A stretch of DNA of 34,027 bases, from positions 1-34,027 of the forward strand of contig JAGYKU010000029.1 in the NCBI GenBank assembly GCA_018401455.1. Reading direction: 5' to 3'. This DNA comes from Flavobacteriales bacterium. Lineage in GTDB: Bacteria; Bacteroidota; Bacteroidia; Flavobacteriales_D; Parvicellaceae. Under the pieces are notes generated by a model. It saw only the letters and a list, made by a program, of their open reading frames with translations. It searched no databases and was not told where the DNA came from. The first letter of the stretch is position 1. Each line of letters opens with the position of its first letter. Position numbers and translations under genes: made by a program. This document shows, piece by piece, positions 16,065 to 25,969 of the stretch.

Positions 16065-17639
16065 TTACAAATCGTCCACTAAAACTTTATATGTGGGATC
16101 TTCAAAAACATTTACATCTATAATGTTGTCAGCATTTTTTAGGAGTTTTCTACAGTCATCACTCAAGTGTTTTAGATGTAATGTTTTCCCAGAATTCTTA
16201 TATCTTTCTGTTAATTTATTGAGAGCTTCTATAGCGGACATATCTACCACTCTGCTTTCGGCAAAATCAATAACGACTTCATTAGGGTCGTTTTTTACAT
16301 CAAATTTTTCATTAAAAACTTCAACAGAACCAAAGAATAATGGTCCAAAAATTTCATAGTGTTTAACTCCTTTATCGTCTATAAATTTTCTTGCTCTAAT
16401 TCTTTTAGCGTTATCCCAAGCAAAAACTAATGCAGCAATGATAACCCCAATAAGAACAGCCAAAGCCAGATTATGTAAAAATACTGTTACCAAAGTAACT
16501 ACTACCATTACAAAAATATCAGATTTAGGCATTTTATTAAAGGTCTTAAGACTTGCCCACTCAAAAGTGCCAATGGAAACCATAATCATCAATCCTGTAA
16601 GTGCTGCCATTGGTAGTTTTTCTATAATGCCCGAACCAAACATTACAAATACTAAAAGCATAAGTGCAGCCACAATACCTGCCAGCCTTGCTCTAGAACC
16701 GGATGAAATATTGATTAAACTTTGTCCTATCATTGCACATCCTCCCATACCTAGTAAAAAACCAGAAAGCACATTTGCTGTTCCTTGTGCCATAGCTTCT
16801 TTATTGCCTTTCCCTCTTGTTTGGGTGATTTCATCAATAATATTCAGCGTAAGCAAACTTTCTATTAGTCCCACACCAGCTACTATTGCAGCATAAGGAA
16901 ATACCAAGACTAAAGTATCCCAAGTATAAGGAACGTCAGGTATGGATGGGATTGGAAAACCACCGCTTACTGAGGCAATATCTCCTACTGTTGTTGTATC
17001 TATTTGGAAAAAGTAAACAATTCCAAAAATCGCAAGAATGGCCACTAATCCAGAGGGGATTACTTTGGTAAGTTTGGGAAGTCCCCAAATAATCAACATT
17101 GCCAAAACAACCAACCCAAGGAAAATATACAATTGTGGTCCTTTCATCCAAGGTGCATTGGGATCTGTGCTATCAGTAGTAAACTGTGCCAATTGTGCCA
17201 TAAAGATGATTATCGCTAACCCATTCACAAAACCAAAAATAACGGGATGAGGCACTAATCTCATGAATTTGCCTAATTTTAATAAACCAGCAACCAATTG
17301 AAGCAAGCCTGCTAATATTACTGTAATAAAAACATATTGAGTTATTTCATCTACAGTTATTTCAGGATTATTTATTTTTAAGGTACTTATTAATCCTACA
17401 AAGACTACTGCCACAGCGCCAGTTGCTCCAGAAATCATCCCAGGTCTTCCTCCTAAAATTGCAGTTACCAATCCCATTACAAAAGCTGCATAAAGACCTG
17501 TCAAAGGCGAAAGACCTGCAATTAATGCAAAGGCGACAGCTTCAGGAACCAGTGCTAGAGCAACTGTTAATCCAGATAAAATTTCTGTTTTGTAATCAAC
17601 TTTTTGAGAAAGGTCAAATAAATTTAGTTGATTTTTCAT
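16065..17639 (-). CDS. SulP family anion transporter with STAS domain
   Basis: 524 residues. The SLC26/SulP membrane domain spans about 18-415: the signature opens with GLTVALALVPEAVAFALIAG, LSPLTGLYAAFVMGL and GGRPGMISGATGAVAVVF, and about a dozen hydrophobic segments follow, including GLIESLLTLNIIDEITQTRG and FLLGMGGCAMIGQSLINISS. The C-terminal STAS domain (about 430-524) contains VVIDFAESRVVDMSAIEALN. SulP proteins move sulfate, bicarbonate or dicarboxylates. No carbonic anhydrase or sulfur gene is adjacent, so the substrate is open. The gene has its own -7 element 36 bp upstream and is followed by pyrD after 70 bp, with a separate promoter. Confidence 0.92.
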   Translation of the reverse strand: MKNQLNLFDLSQKVDYKTEILSGLTVALALVPEAVAFALIAGLSPLTGLYAAFVMGLVTAILGGRPGMISGATGAVAVVFVGLISTLKINNPEITVDEITQYVFITVILAGLLQLVAGLLKLGKFMRLVPHPVIFGFVNGLAIIIFMAQLAQFTTDSTDPNAPWMKGPQLYIFLGLVVLAMLIIWGLPKLTKVIPSGLVAILAIFGIVYFFQIDTTTVGDIASVSGGFPIPSIPDVPYTWDTLVLVFPYAAIVAGVGLIESLLTLNIIDEITQTRGKGNKEAMAQGTANVLSGFLLGMGGCAMIGQSLINISSGSRARLAGIVAALMLLVFVMFGSGIIEKLPMAALTGLMIMVSIGTFEWASLKTFNKMPKSDIFVMVVVTLVTVFLHNLALAVLIGVIIAALVFAWDNAKRIRARKFIDDKGVKHYEIFGPLFFGSVEVFNEKFDVKNDPNEVVIDFAESRVVDMSAIEALNKLTERYKNSGKTLHLKHLSDDCRKLLKNADNIIDVNVFEDPTYKVLVDDL

Positions 17640-17674
17640 GTCATATTCTATTTATATCCAAAAATTAAAGTCGA

Positions 17675-17682
17675 CAAAAGTA
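17675..17682 (-). promoter_or_regulatory. -7 element for the SulP gene (TACTTTTG)
   Basis: TACTTTTG on the minus strand fits TAnnTTTG exactly and lies 36 bp before the SulP ATG. I do not find a TTTG at the right distance, so only half the promoter is supported. Confidence 0.35.
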
Positions 17683-17734
17683 TGTTTTTAGAATAAGTTA
17701 GCCTAGCTATTCATCAATTATCGAAAAATTAGAT

Positions 17735-18334
17735 TTAAAAAGGTAATTCCAATTGCTTAGGAAGTAATTGAAATGACATTCTATGATGTTCAGTAGTTCC
17801 CAATTCTTGGATTTTTTCTCTATGTTTTTTAGTTGGGTAACCTTTGTTTTTTATCCAGTCGTAACTAGGAAAATCTTCATGAAGCATGTTCATAATGTCA
17901 TCTCTATAGGTTTTTGCCAAAACAGACGCAGCTGCAATACTGAGGTATTTTCCATCTCCTTTGATGATACAATGATGAGGTATTTCGTTGTACTGATGAA
18001 AACGATTACCATCTACCAAAATGGATGAAGGTGTGACTTTTAATTCATCTAAAGCTCTGTGCATTGCGAGAAAAGAAGCATTTAGAATATTGATTTCATC
18101 AATTTCTTCATTACTTACAATACCTATTGCAAAAGCAATTGCTTCTTTTTCTATTATCGGTCTTAATTCATACCTTTTTTTTTCAGTAAGCTTTTTAGAA
18201 TCATTCAAAAGGTTATTTTTGAAACTAGAAGGTAAAATGACACCAGCAGCAACAACTGGCCCTGCTAAACATCCTCTACCTGCTTCATCACAACCTGCTT
18301 CAACTTCTCCTTTTGTATGATATGACTTGAGCAT
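17735..18334 (-). CDS. rnhB: Ribonuclease HII
   Basis: 199 residues, normal length. The active-site opening [22 protein letters not shown] holds Asp16 and Glu17. ILVDGNRF and [23 protein letters not shown] supply the remaining acidic residues and the family's second signature, and YPTKKH near the C-terminus is also typical. It cleaves RNA in RNA/DNA hybrids and at single ribonucleotides during replication and repair. ATG 18334 lies 7 bases after the stop of the giant secreted protein gene, so it is likely read as the tail of that transcript. Confidence 0.95.
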   Translation of the reverse strand: MLKSYHTKGEVEAGCDEAGRGCLAGPVVAAGVILPSSFKNNLLNDSKKLTEKKRYELRPIIEKEAIAFAIGIVSNEEIDEINILNASFLAMHRALDELKVTPSSILVDGNRFHQYNEIPHHCIIKGDGKYLSIAAASVLAKTYRDDIMNMLHEDFPSYDWIKNKGYPTKKHREKIQELGTTEHHRMSFQLLPKQLELPF

Positions 18335-18341
18335 AAAGAAA

Positions 18342-21300
18342 TTACTCTCTCATCAAATGGACGTATCCAGTTTTGAGTTTATCTTCGTCAGTACAGATAT
18401 CTCTATAGATCACTTCGTAGAAGTAAACTCCAGCACTAGCTTCACCCCCTAATCTGCTACTTCCGTCCCAGAAGTCACCATTTCCTTCAGATTCAAACAC
18501 GATTCTTCCCCATCTGTTGTAGATTTTCATTGAAAATTCGGCATTAGGGTCAATATTCATTATTTTAAGTATATCATTTTGACCATCTCCATTAGGTGTA
18601 AATACATTTGGAACTTCTGCATCACTTATTGCATTTCCGGCAAAAGTTATTTCATTAGAAATCGTTTCTACATTATTACACAAATTATCGTAAGCAGTTA
18701 AAGAAACTGTATAAACACCAGGTTCAGTGTAGTAATACATTACACTATTACCATTAAAAACATCCCCATTACCCATATTCCAAATCAAAGAATCTGCACC
18801 AGAACCTGTAAATGCTAAATCTACCAACATACTGTCTCCTCCACATGGAGGTGGTGGAACAAAATCTATTGTAGCAGAGAAGGTTTCTGCTTGTGCAAGT
18901 GAAACTTCAAAATAGACCGTATCAGCAATATTACAAGTAGAAGAATCTATGGCAACATACATTACAGTATAATCACCAACAGCATTATAGGTATAGGTTA
19001 CATTCGGTTGTGTAGAAGTACCTAAATTATCTCCAAAATCCCAAAAATGATTTGGAGTGGTAGATGTAGTTGCAAAATCAACATTCAGCGGTGTGGTACA
19101 TAAGAAAATATCATCAGGAACATCAGCAGTTGCTTCAGAGTAGGAGATGATAAAATCTACAGTGTCTGTAATCTCAGCAAAATTATTACAATAGAAATCC
19201 CAGGCTTGCATAGTAATGACATAAGACCCCTGAGAAGTATAATAATAATCCACACTATTAACGTCTGTAAAAACAGTTCCATTACCCATATTCCAAGATA
19301 AAGAATCTGCGCCAGTACCTGTAAATGCTAAACTCACCAACAAACTATCAGGAGAATCACAAGGTTCTACAGAAGGTAAATCGAAAGTAGCAGTCAACTC
19401 TTCCGCTTGAGCAATATCTACGATGAAATAAACCGTATCAGCAATATTACAAGTAGAAGAATCTATTGCAACATACATGATGTTGTAGTTGTTCGGAGCA
19501 TTATAAGTATAGGAAGGATTGGCCTGCGAAGAAGTTCCAGTACCATCACCAAAATCCCAGAAATGATGAGGAGTAGAAGAATTTGCTGTAAAATTCAAAT
19601 TATATGGAGGAGGACCACAAAAACTTGTATCTGGAGGAGCTACTGCATTGGCTAATGAAAAGGTAATAGTGTAATCGACTTCAGCAGTAACTGTGTCGAT
19701 ATTATTACAAATAAAATCAAAAGCAATCATACTTATTGTAAAAACGCCTTGAGAAGTATAGTAATAGTCTAGAGAATTGACATCAGAAAAAATGTCACCA
19801 TTACCCATATTCCAAACTAAAGAATCCGCTCCTGTACCAGTAAATTCCATACTCACTAACAAACTATCAATTCCATCACAAGGATCAAAAGAAGGGACGT
19901 CAATTTGAGCATCGAAAGTTTCGGGTTGGATTAAATTTACATCAAAATATGAAGTATCTGCAATATTACATGTTGTAGAATCAATTGCTACATACATAAT
20001 TTGATAAGTTCCAGTATCGGCAAAAGTGTGCGTTGGATTACTAAGTAAAGATGTATTACCATCACCAAAATTCCAAAAACTATGTGGTGGTGGAGGATTA
20101 TTTCCTTCAAAGTCAACTTCAAAAGGACTTCCACACAATATGATGTCATCAGGAACTACAGCATCTGCACTAATTCCTTGAAAATCTAAATCAATTTTGA
20201 TAACACCAAGATTACAGTTTGATGAACCATTAGAAGTGGACCAAACCCCTGGTGTTGTTGGAAATGTTTGACTACCGCCACAACCAGCACAAGCCGCTTG
20301 ATAGATTGTACCGTTTTTATCAAACCTACTTGTTCCACCATCTACGTGTTCGGCAATAGTATTAGATCCAAAGTAAGAACCATACAACAAACCTGTGGCA
20401 TTTCTTTCAATAACAATAAAATAAAAATCACTCCCGTCTGTTGTAGTTTTAATGGCATTAGGAGTTACTGGAAGTCCATTAGTGCTACCTTCGGTATTCG
20501 TTGCTCCTCCCCAACCAGCTGCATATATATTACCACAATTGTCAACTAAAAAAGCAGTTAATGAGATATCAATAGTAGTTCTATTTCCATCACCAAACAA
20601 CATACTAAAAACAGTGTTTGTTAGCCCTCCATTAAGTTTGTGAATAAACTGAGCAGAATTATTGATTGAATAAGGAGCATTGATTTGAGGATAAACTCCT
20701 TTTGTTTGGCCAACGGTGTATACATCCCCCATATCATCAACTTCAAGAATAAATGCTTGATCATAACTTCCTGTTCCAAGATATGTAGCGGCCAACAAAG
20801 TACCAGCATTCCCATCAAAAGAAGCAACAAACCCATCGTAATTTCCACCTCCATAGGTCGGATTAACGACTCCAGTAGTAGTGCCGATATTATTACTTGC
20901 TGTTCCTCCACAAATATAGACATTTCCATTGGGAGCAATTCTAATAGAATATCCAGCATCATTGCCACTTCCTCCAAAATAAGTTGACCAATCTAAAGTG
21001 GTCAATGTTGGGTTCATTTTAAAAATTACAGCATCTTGATTTCCAAAATTTGTTGTACTGTGGCTTCCTGCTGTGGTGGGAAAATCTGTTGACCTTGAAC
21101 TACACGTTACATAGATATTATCTTGGTTGTCAACAACTACTTCTCCTCTCGCTTCATCAGAATAATTGATTGAAATACTTTGATTTACTCCGTCATTTGC
21201 AGTTCCCCCCATATAAGTTGATCCAATTAGATTCGTTCCTGTAGGGTCTAATTTTGTAATTATTGCGTCAACACCTAAGTTATAAGGTACTCCATTAGAC

Positions 21301-22409
21301 CCCGTAAAATTTGTCCCGCCATTAAAAGTAGGGTCATAACAACCTGCGGTGACAGGGTAGTCTGTAGAACTGGTTGAACCCATTATAATTAAATTATCTT
21401 GAGAGTCATTTACCAAACTATGAGAAACATCTGCTCCAGAACCTCCAATGTAAGTTGAATAAAGCAAGGTGTTTCCGCTTGCAGTAAATTTGGAAATAGC
21501 AATATCTCTTACTCCACCAAATGTGGTCTGATAAGCTCCTGCTGTTGTTGGATATCCAAAACCAAAAGAGATTCCTCCTCCATACACATTTCCTTGAGAA
21601 TCATAAGTTGCTGTAAAGCCCCAATTGTCTGCCGTAGAACCTGTAAGTGATGAAAAAACCAAAACAGGGTCAATCACTAAATCTACTGAATTATCATATC
21701 CTTCTGGGAAGTCAAATAGTACATATTTCCCATCAATTTTAAATTTGCATTTTACTGATTTCTGCGTTCCGTTGATGTTTTGAAAAGCAATAGGGTTAGA
21801 CTCTTTTACTTCTCCATTAGAAAGTTGGATTACTAAATATCCTTTGTCGTTTATTTTTAATGATTCCACACCATCGTAATATATACTGATATCACTTGCC
21901 TTTCCTCCCTTCTTAACAATAAAATCATATTTTATTTGGCTAATACTCGTGTAAATATCTAAGTCGATATTATCATACAAGTTATCATATTTTACCGAAG
22001 TATATGAATTTACATTAGTTGCCCATTTTGATTTATTGTTTCCAATAAAGAAGTTTTTATATCCTTCCACTTTTCCTTCACTCGTAATTAAAGGATTAGG
22101 ATTGGCGTTATTAAAAATCATTTTATAAGAATGTTTGTTTAAAACATCTTGACCTTCATTTGGATTATCTTTTCTATTGTGAGATAAATTGTAGAAATAA
22201 TCCAATTCTTTTGCTGAATACATATCGAATGTAAAAGCGTTACTTTCAAGATATAAATCTCCAACGTGTAATTTGCAATGATACTTAACATTGGAATTCA
22301 ACTGACCTTTATTTTCCGTAAAATTTAACGATTGAAAAGGGCCATGACCTAAAATTGTGTAAAAACAAAAACTAAATATAATTCCTAAAAAAAAACCTTT
22401 TACTTTCAT
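18342..22409 (-). CDS. Giant secreted SBBP/PKD-repeat protein with T9SS type B (CHU_C) sorting domain
   Basis: 1355 residues with a signal peptide (about 1-21). Order: an N-terminal domain starting [19 protein letters not shown], known from large Bacteroidota surface proteins (DUF7948-like); a beta-propeller of SBBP repeats from about 260 to 740 ([29 protein letters not shown], repeated [13 protein letters not shown] strands); three copies of a 172-residue unit made of two PKD-like domains (750-1263); then the gliding-motility C-terminal domain beginning [14 protein letters not shown], with [17 protein letters not shown] and [10 protein letters not shown]. That tail directs export through T9SS and attachment with SprF/PorP-type partners (known of the family). 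Likely a surface adhesin or gliding-associated protein. Promoter about 45 bp upstream; rnhB follows after 7 bp. Confidence 0.9.
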   Translation of the reverse strand: MKVKGFFLGIIFSFCFYTILGHGPFQSLNFTENKGQLNSNVKYHCKLHVGDLYLESNAFTFDMYSAKELDYFYNLSHNRKDNPNEGQDVLNKHSYKMIFNNANPNPLITSEGKVEGYKNFFIGNNKSKWATNVNSYTSVKYDNLYDNIDLDIYTSISQIKYDFIVKKGGKASDISIYYDGVESLKINDKGYLVIQLSNGEVKESNPIAFQNINGTQKSVKCKFKIDGKYVLFDFPEGYDNSVDLVIDPVLVFSSLTGSTADNWGFTATYDSQGNVYGGGISFGFGYPTTAGAYQTTFGGVRDIAISKFTASGNTLLYSTYIGGSGADVSHSLVNDSQDNLIIMGSTSSTDYPVTAGCYDPTFNGGTNFTGSNGVPYNLGVDAIITKLDPTGTNLIGSTYMGGTANDGVNQSISINYSDEARGEVVVDNQDNIYVTCSSRSTDFPTTAGSHSTTNFGNQDAVIFKMNPTLTTLDWSTYFGGSGNDAGYSIRIAPNGNVYICGGTASNNIGTTTGVVNPTYGGGNYDGFVASFDGNAGTLLAATYLGTGSYDQAFILEVDDMGDVYTVGQTKGVYPQINAPYSINNSAQFIHKLNGGLTNTVFSMLFGDGNRTTIDISLTAFLVDNCGNIYAAGWGGATNTEGSTNGLPVTPNAIKTTTDGSDFYFIVIERNATGLLYGSYFGSNTIAEHVDGGTSRFDKNGTIYQAACAGCGGSQTFPTTPGVWSTSNGSSNCNLGVIKIDLDFQGISADAVVPDDIILCGSPFEVDFEGNNPPPPHSFWNFGDGNTSLLSNPTHTFADTGTYQIMYVAIDSTTCNIADTSYFDVNLIQPETFDAQIDVPSFDPCDGIDSLLVSMEFTGTGADSLVWNMGNGDIFSDVNSLDYYYTSQGVFTISMIAFDFICNNIDTVTAEVDYTITFSLANAVAPPDTSFCGPPPYNLNFTANSSTPHHFWDFGDGTGTSSQANPSYTYNAPNNYNIMYVAIDSSTCNIADTVYFIVDIAQAEELTATFDLPSVEPCDSPDSLLVSLAFTGTGADSLSWNMGNGTVFTDVNSVDYYYTSQGSYVITMQAWDFYCNNFAEITDTVDFIISYSEATADVPDDIFLCTTPLNVDFATTSTTPNHFWDFGDNLGTSTQPNVTYTYNAVGDYTVMYVAIDSSTCNIADTVYFEVSLAQAETFSATIDFVPPPPCGGDSMLVDLAFTGSGADSLIWNMGNGDVFNGNSVMYYYTEPGVYTVSLTAYDNLCNNVETISNEITFAGNAISDAEVPNVFTPNGDGQNDILKIMNIDPNAEFSMKIYNRWGRIVFESEGNGDFWDGSSRLGGEASAGVYFYEVIYRDICTDEDKLKTGYVHLMRE
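18621..20162 (-). repeat. Three tandem copies of a two-PKD unit (about 172 codons each)
   Basis: Copies on the minus strand start at 20162, 19646 and 19127 and end near 18621. Each has a first PKD half (VPDD...C, W(N/D)FGDG, MYVAIDS(S/T)TCNIADT) and a second half (PC..., [22 protein letters not shown]). Stretches such as the coding sequence for STCNIADT are nearly identical at DNA level between copies two and three, less so with copy one. Each copy carries four cysteines at equivalent positions. Confidence 0.85.
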
Positions 22410-22452
22410 TTTTTAATTTTAATTTATTTTCAAACATTTAATAAAATCGATG

Positions 22453-22483
22453 TAAACTTAAAAACAATTATAGTTCATACAAA
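22453..22483 (-). promoter_or_regulatory. Promoter of the giant secreted protein gene
   Basis: On the minus strand TTTG (22483-22480), 19-bp spacer, TAAGTTTA (22460-22453), seven of the eight TAnnTTTG positions scored loosely. It predicts a leader of about 35-40 bases before ATG 22409. Confidence 0.4.
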
Positions 22484-22586
22484 ACATTTTTACGATTTAT
22501 TTGTTAAACGGAACTTTATCTAGACGATTTTACACGAAAATTGGTTGCATAACAATTTTCAAAACATTCATATTGTATAAAAACCT

Positions 22587-22594
22587 TATATTTG
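22587..22594 (+). promoter_or_regulatory. -7 element for metG (TATATTTG)
   Basis: Exact TAnnTTTG match 18 bp before ATG 22613. It overlaps the alternative TTG at 22592, which therefore cannot be the start. No clear -33 element is seen. Confidence 0.4.
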
Positions 22595-22612
22595 CCGACT
22601 ATAATTTATAAA

Positions 22613-24679
22613 ATGAATCAACCAAAACGATATACCATTACTGCGGCACTTCCTTATGCCAATGGGCCTTTGCATCTAGGACATCTGGCAGGAGTTTATA
22701 TTCCTGCTGATATTTACGCTCGATATTTACGCTCCAATAATAAAGATGTTGCTTTCGTTTGCGGAAGCGATGAACATGGTGCTGCGATTACCATACGTGC
22801 CAAAAAAGACAATACGAAACCTCAAGCAATTGTAGATCATTTTCATGCAATGAATGATGAAGTTTTCAAAAATCTAGGTGTTAGTTTCGATATTTACCAT
22901 AGAACTTCTTCTGATTTGCATAAAAAAACAGCTTCCGATTATTTTCTTCAAATGGAGAAAGAAGGGAAGTTTATCAAAAAAACAAACGAACAATATTACG
23001 ACCAAGAATTCAATCAATTTTTGGCTGATAGATACATCACAGGTGAATGTCCTAAGTGTCATAATCCGAATGCTTACGGAGATCAATGTGAAAAATGTGG
23101 TTCGGATTTGAGTCCTACAGACTTGATTAATCCAATTTCTACTTTGAGTGGAAGTGCTCCAATTCTTAAAGAAACATCACATTGGTATTTACCAATGGAT
23201 GAACATGAAGAATGGGTAAAAGATTGGATTAAAAATGGAATTCTTGATGGAAAACAACACCATTATCCCAAAGAATGGAGAAACCAAGTGATTGGTCAAT
23301 GTCTGAGTTGGATTGAAGGTGGACTGAAACCTAGAGCCATGACAAGAGATTTGGATTGGGGCGTTCCTGTTCCAGTTGATGGAGGAGATGGCAAAGTGCT
23401 TTATGTATGGTTTGATGCGCCTATAGGCTATATTTCTGCAACCAAACAATGGGCTTTGGACAACGGCAAAAATTGGGAAGATTACTGGAAAAATGAGGAT
23501 ACTCAATTGGTTCATTTCTTAGCCAAAGACAATATCGTTTTTCATACGATTATCTTTCCGATTATGTTGAAAATGTTTGGGAATCATATTTTACCCTATA
23601 ATGTTCCTGCCAACGAATTTTTGAATTTAGAAGGGCAGAAATTAAGTACATCCAGAAATTGGGCAGTTTGGGGACATGAATATTTGGAAGATTTCGAAAA
23701 CCAAGAAGATGTTTTGAGATACGTACTTTGCTCCATTGCTCCGGAAAGTAAAGACAGTGATTTCTCGTGGAAAGATTTTCAGCAGAGAAATAACAGCGAA
23801 TTAGCAGATATTTTTGGAAATTTTGTCAATAGAACGCTCGTTCTTACACATAAATATTATGAAGGGAAAGTTCCCGAAAGACAAACATTAGAAAATATTG
23901 ATAAGCAAACGCTCGAAATGATGATAAGTATTCCACAAAAAGTGGGTCAAGCCATTGAAGCGTTCAAATTTAGAGAAGCACAAAATGAAGCGATGAATCT
24001 TGCTAGGTTAGGAAATAAATATTTAGCAGATACTGAACCTTGGAAACTCATCAAAACAGATCCTGAAAGGGTAAAAACTATTATTAATATCAGTTTGCAA
24101 CTTACCGCTAAACTTTCGATAATAATGGAACCATTTTTACCATTTACAGCAAAAAAATTATGTAAATTTCTTAATACTGATACAAGCAAGTGGGTGAGTT
24201 TGGAAACAGAAAATTTACTAGAAGTAGGTCATGTTATCAATACGCCAGAAATACTATTTGCAAAGATAGACGATGAAAAAATTGATGCTCAAATTTCGAA
24301 ATTAACCCAAACAAATGATTCGGCTTCCAATTCAAATTTTGAACCTATGAAAGAAAGTATCACTTTTGACGATTTCACAAAAATGGACATTCGTGTTGGT
24401 GAAATTAAAACTGCTGAGAAAGTTGAAAAAGCAGACAAATTACTTAAGTTAACCATTGATACAGGAATTGATGTTAGAACGGTTGTATCTGGAATAGCAG
24501 AACATTACAAACCTGAAGATATTATTGGTAAAAAAGTCTCTGTTTTGTTGAATTTAGCACCTAGAAAAATCAGAGGAATTGAATCCCAAGGAATGATTTT
24601 GATGGCAGAAAATGCTGAAGGAAAATTATCATTTGTCTCACCAGAATTTGAAATGGGAGTTGGAGGTTCTATCAAATAA
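22613..24679 (+). CDS. metG: Methionyl-tRNA synthetase
   Basis: 688 residues from ATG 22613 (start fixed by [19 protein letters not shown] and by the promoter position). It charges tRNA-Met. Motifs: the HIGH-type HLGH (21-24), SDEHGAAI, the zinc knuckle [28 protein letters not shown], and the KMSKS-type loop KLSTSRNW. The anticodon-binding helical domain follows. The C-terminal ~110 residues form the tRNA-binding OB fold ([33 protein letters not shown]), as in the long, dimeric form of the enzyme. A glycosyltransferase-like gene begins 11 bp after the stop, so the two are probably co-transcribed. Confidence 0.97.
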   Translation: MNQPKRYTITAALPYANGPLHLGHLAGVYIPADIYARYLRSNNKDVAFVCGSDEHGAAITIRAKKDNTKPQAIVDHFHAMNDEVFKNLGVSFDIYHRTSSDLHKKTASDYFLQMEKEGKFIKKTNEQYYDQEFNQFLADRYITGECPKCHNPNAYGDQCEKCGSDLSPTDLINPISTLSGSAPILKETSHWYLPMDEHEEWVKDWIKNGILDGKQHHYPKEWRNQVIGQCLSWIEGGLKPRAMTRDLDWGVPVPVDGGDGKVLYVWFDAPIGYISATKQWALDNGKNWEDYWKNEDTQLVHFLAKDNIVFHTIIFPIMLKMFGNHILPYNVPANEFLNLEGQKLSTSRNWAVWGHEYLEDFENQEDVLRYVLCSIAPESKDSDFSWKDFQQRNNSELADIFGNFVNRTLVLTHKYYEGKVPERQTLENIDKQTLEMMISIPQKVGQAIEAFKFREAQNEAMNLARLGNKYLADTEPWKLIKTDPERVKTIINISLQLTAKLSIIMEPFLPFTAKKLCKFLNTDTSKWVSLETENLLEVGHVINTPEILFAKIDDEKIDAQISKLTQTNDSASNSNFEPMKESITFDDFTKMDIRVGEIKTAEKVEKADKLLKLTIDTGIDVRTVVSGIAEHYKPEDIIGKKVSVLLNLAPRKIRGIESQGMILMAENAEGKLSFVSPEFEMGVGGSIK

Positions 24680-24690
24680 ATCAAAACATT

Positions 24691-25296
24691 ATGAGCAGCA
24701 ACAATCATCTTATCATATTTGTAAAAAACCCTGAATTGGGTAAGGTCAAAACAAGGTTAGCCAAAGATATTGGAGATGAAAATGCTTTGGAGATTTATCT
24801 GGAACTATTGAAACACACCGCAACAATTACAAAGCCAGTGTTGGCTCAAAAAAAATGTTACTATTCAGACCATATCGAAAACATTGATTTTTTCAGTGAC
24901 GAGCATTACGAAAAACTCATTCAGAAAGGAGGAGACTTAGGTGAAAGAATGTATCAAGCAGCCAAAAATAGTTCTGGTGAATGGGCAGAAAACATCGTGA
25001 TTATAGGAAGTGATTGCTACGATTTGAACTCCGGAATTATTGAAGAAGCCTTCAAAGCACTGAAAAGTCACGATTTTGTGGTTGGACCTGCAGAAGATGG
25101 CGGATATTATCTAATTGGGATGAAAGAACCGCATCCTTCCATTTTTTTGAACAAAATTTGGAGTACAGAAAATGTTTTCCTCGATACTTTATTGGAAATA
25201 CAAAACCTCAATAAAACACATTATTTATTACCTACATTAACAGACATTGACAACATCAATGATTTGCCAGAAGCTTTAAAAAACTTAATTGATTAA
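24691..25296 (+). CDS. DUF2064 / TIGR04282-type glycosyltransferase-like protein
   Basis: 201 residues with a nucleotidyl/glycosyltransferase-A fold look: the start IIFVKNPELGKVKTRLAKDI (8-27) resembles molybdenum-cofactor and sugar nucleotidyltransferases, with GSDCYDL at 106-112 (usually GSDCPDL) and GPAEDGGYYLIG at 132-143. The family includes members placed in arsenosugar clusters, but no ArsS-like radical SAM gene is nearby here, so I would not claim that pathway. It sits 11 bp after metG. The stop codon overlaps the stop of the convergent AlkD-like gene within TTAA. Confidence 0.85.
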   Translation: MSSNNHLIIFVKNPELGKVKTRLAKDIGDENALEIYLELLKHTATITKPVLAQKKCYYSDHIENIDFFSDEHYEKLIQKGGDLGERMYQAAKNSSGEWAENIVIIGSDCYDLNSGIIEEAFKALKSHDFVVGPAEDGGYYLIGMKEPHPSIFLNKIWSTENVFLDTLLEIQNLNKTHYLLPTLTDIDNINDLPEALKNLID

Positions 25297-25965
25297 ACTA
25301 ATAGCCTCAAAGCTTCTCTTCGACTCAAACTGTGCAATTCATTTCGTTCTGCAAAATCGACTACCCATTCTGGATTGGTTCTAGAATATTCTCTCAAAAC
25401 CCATCCGATTGCTTTGTTGATGAAAAATTCTTTAGAGCCTAAATTTTGTTGAATCACATAGTCCAAAAATTCAGGGTCTGTTGTTTTCTTGTATTTGAGT
25501 TGAAATAAAATAGCAGCACGTTTCAGCCACATATTGTCGCTATCTATCCATCTTTGAATGATTGCATTTCTATTTTGAGGATACTTTTTGAAATACGTCC
25601 CGACCAACTTATCTGCAATAAAATCTACAGAATCCCACCAAGATTTGTGTGTAATCATATACTCCAAAGTTTCAATATCTTTTTCGGACATTGTTTTGGA
25701 ATATTTGAAAAATAACTCTTGTCCAAATAACTGAAATTCTCTTTGAGGCAAATTCCATAATGCTTCAATAATATTATGAAGTTTCTTTTGAGGCGGTAGG
25801 AAATCCTTGTCTAAAAACGGTTTTTGCAATTGTCTTCTCACCTCAGATTTTAAGCCGAAGAACTCAAAATGGTGTTTCATATAAAGCTGCTTGTCCTTTT
25901 GCAATTTCAAGATTTTGATGCTCTGAAAAAGATTTTTGTAAAACTTCAATATAATCTTTCTCCAT
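25293..25965 (-). CDS. AlkD-like DNA alkylation repair protein, one frameshift
   Basis: HEAT-repeat DNA glycosylase-type family that removes alkylated bases. Recognisable: HHFEFFGLKS near the N-terminus, THKSWWDSVDFIADKLVG (the SWWD segment holds the aspartate thought to be catalytic in AlkD), MWLKRAAILFQLKYK, and FFINKAIGWVLREYSR. The true N-terminus is in another frame: ATG 25965, four bases after the upstream stop, gives MEKDYIEVLQKSFSEHQ and reaches AKGQAA before the frame breaks. Removing one T from the run at 25883-25885 (minus-strand TTT) joins it to YMKHHFEFFG, as in relatives. The repaired protein is about 223 residues. The continuous frame alone would start at a poor TTG with a non-family N-terminus. 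Confidence 0.82.
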
Positions 25966-25969
25966 CTGT

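Noticed and set aside
18621..20162. Regular repeats that might suggest a CRISPR or minisatellite array
   Set aside because: The period is about 516 bp and in frame. It encodes PKD domain pairs in a single long gene.
19400..20990. Open frames on the plus strand opposite the giant secreted gene
   Set aside because: They are low-complexity (Ser/Ile/Arg-rich) mirror frames of the repetitive minus-strand gene, with no start context or known motif.
24691..25296. Arsenosugar biosynthesis role for the DUF2064 gene
   Set aside because: The partner radical SAM and methyltransferase genes are absent nearby, so only the fold-level call is kept.
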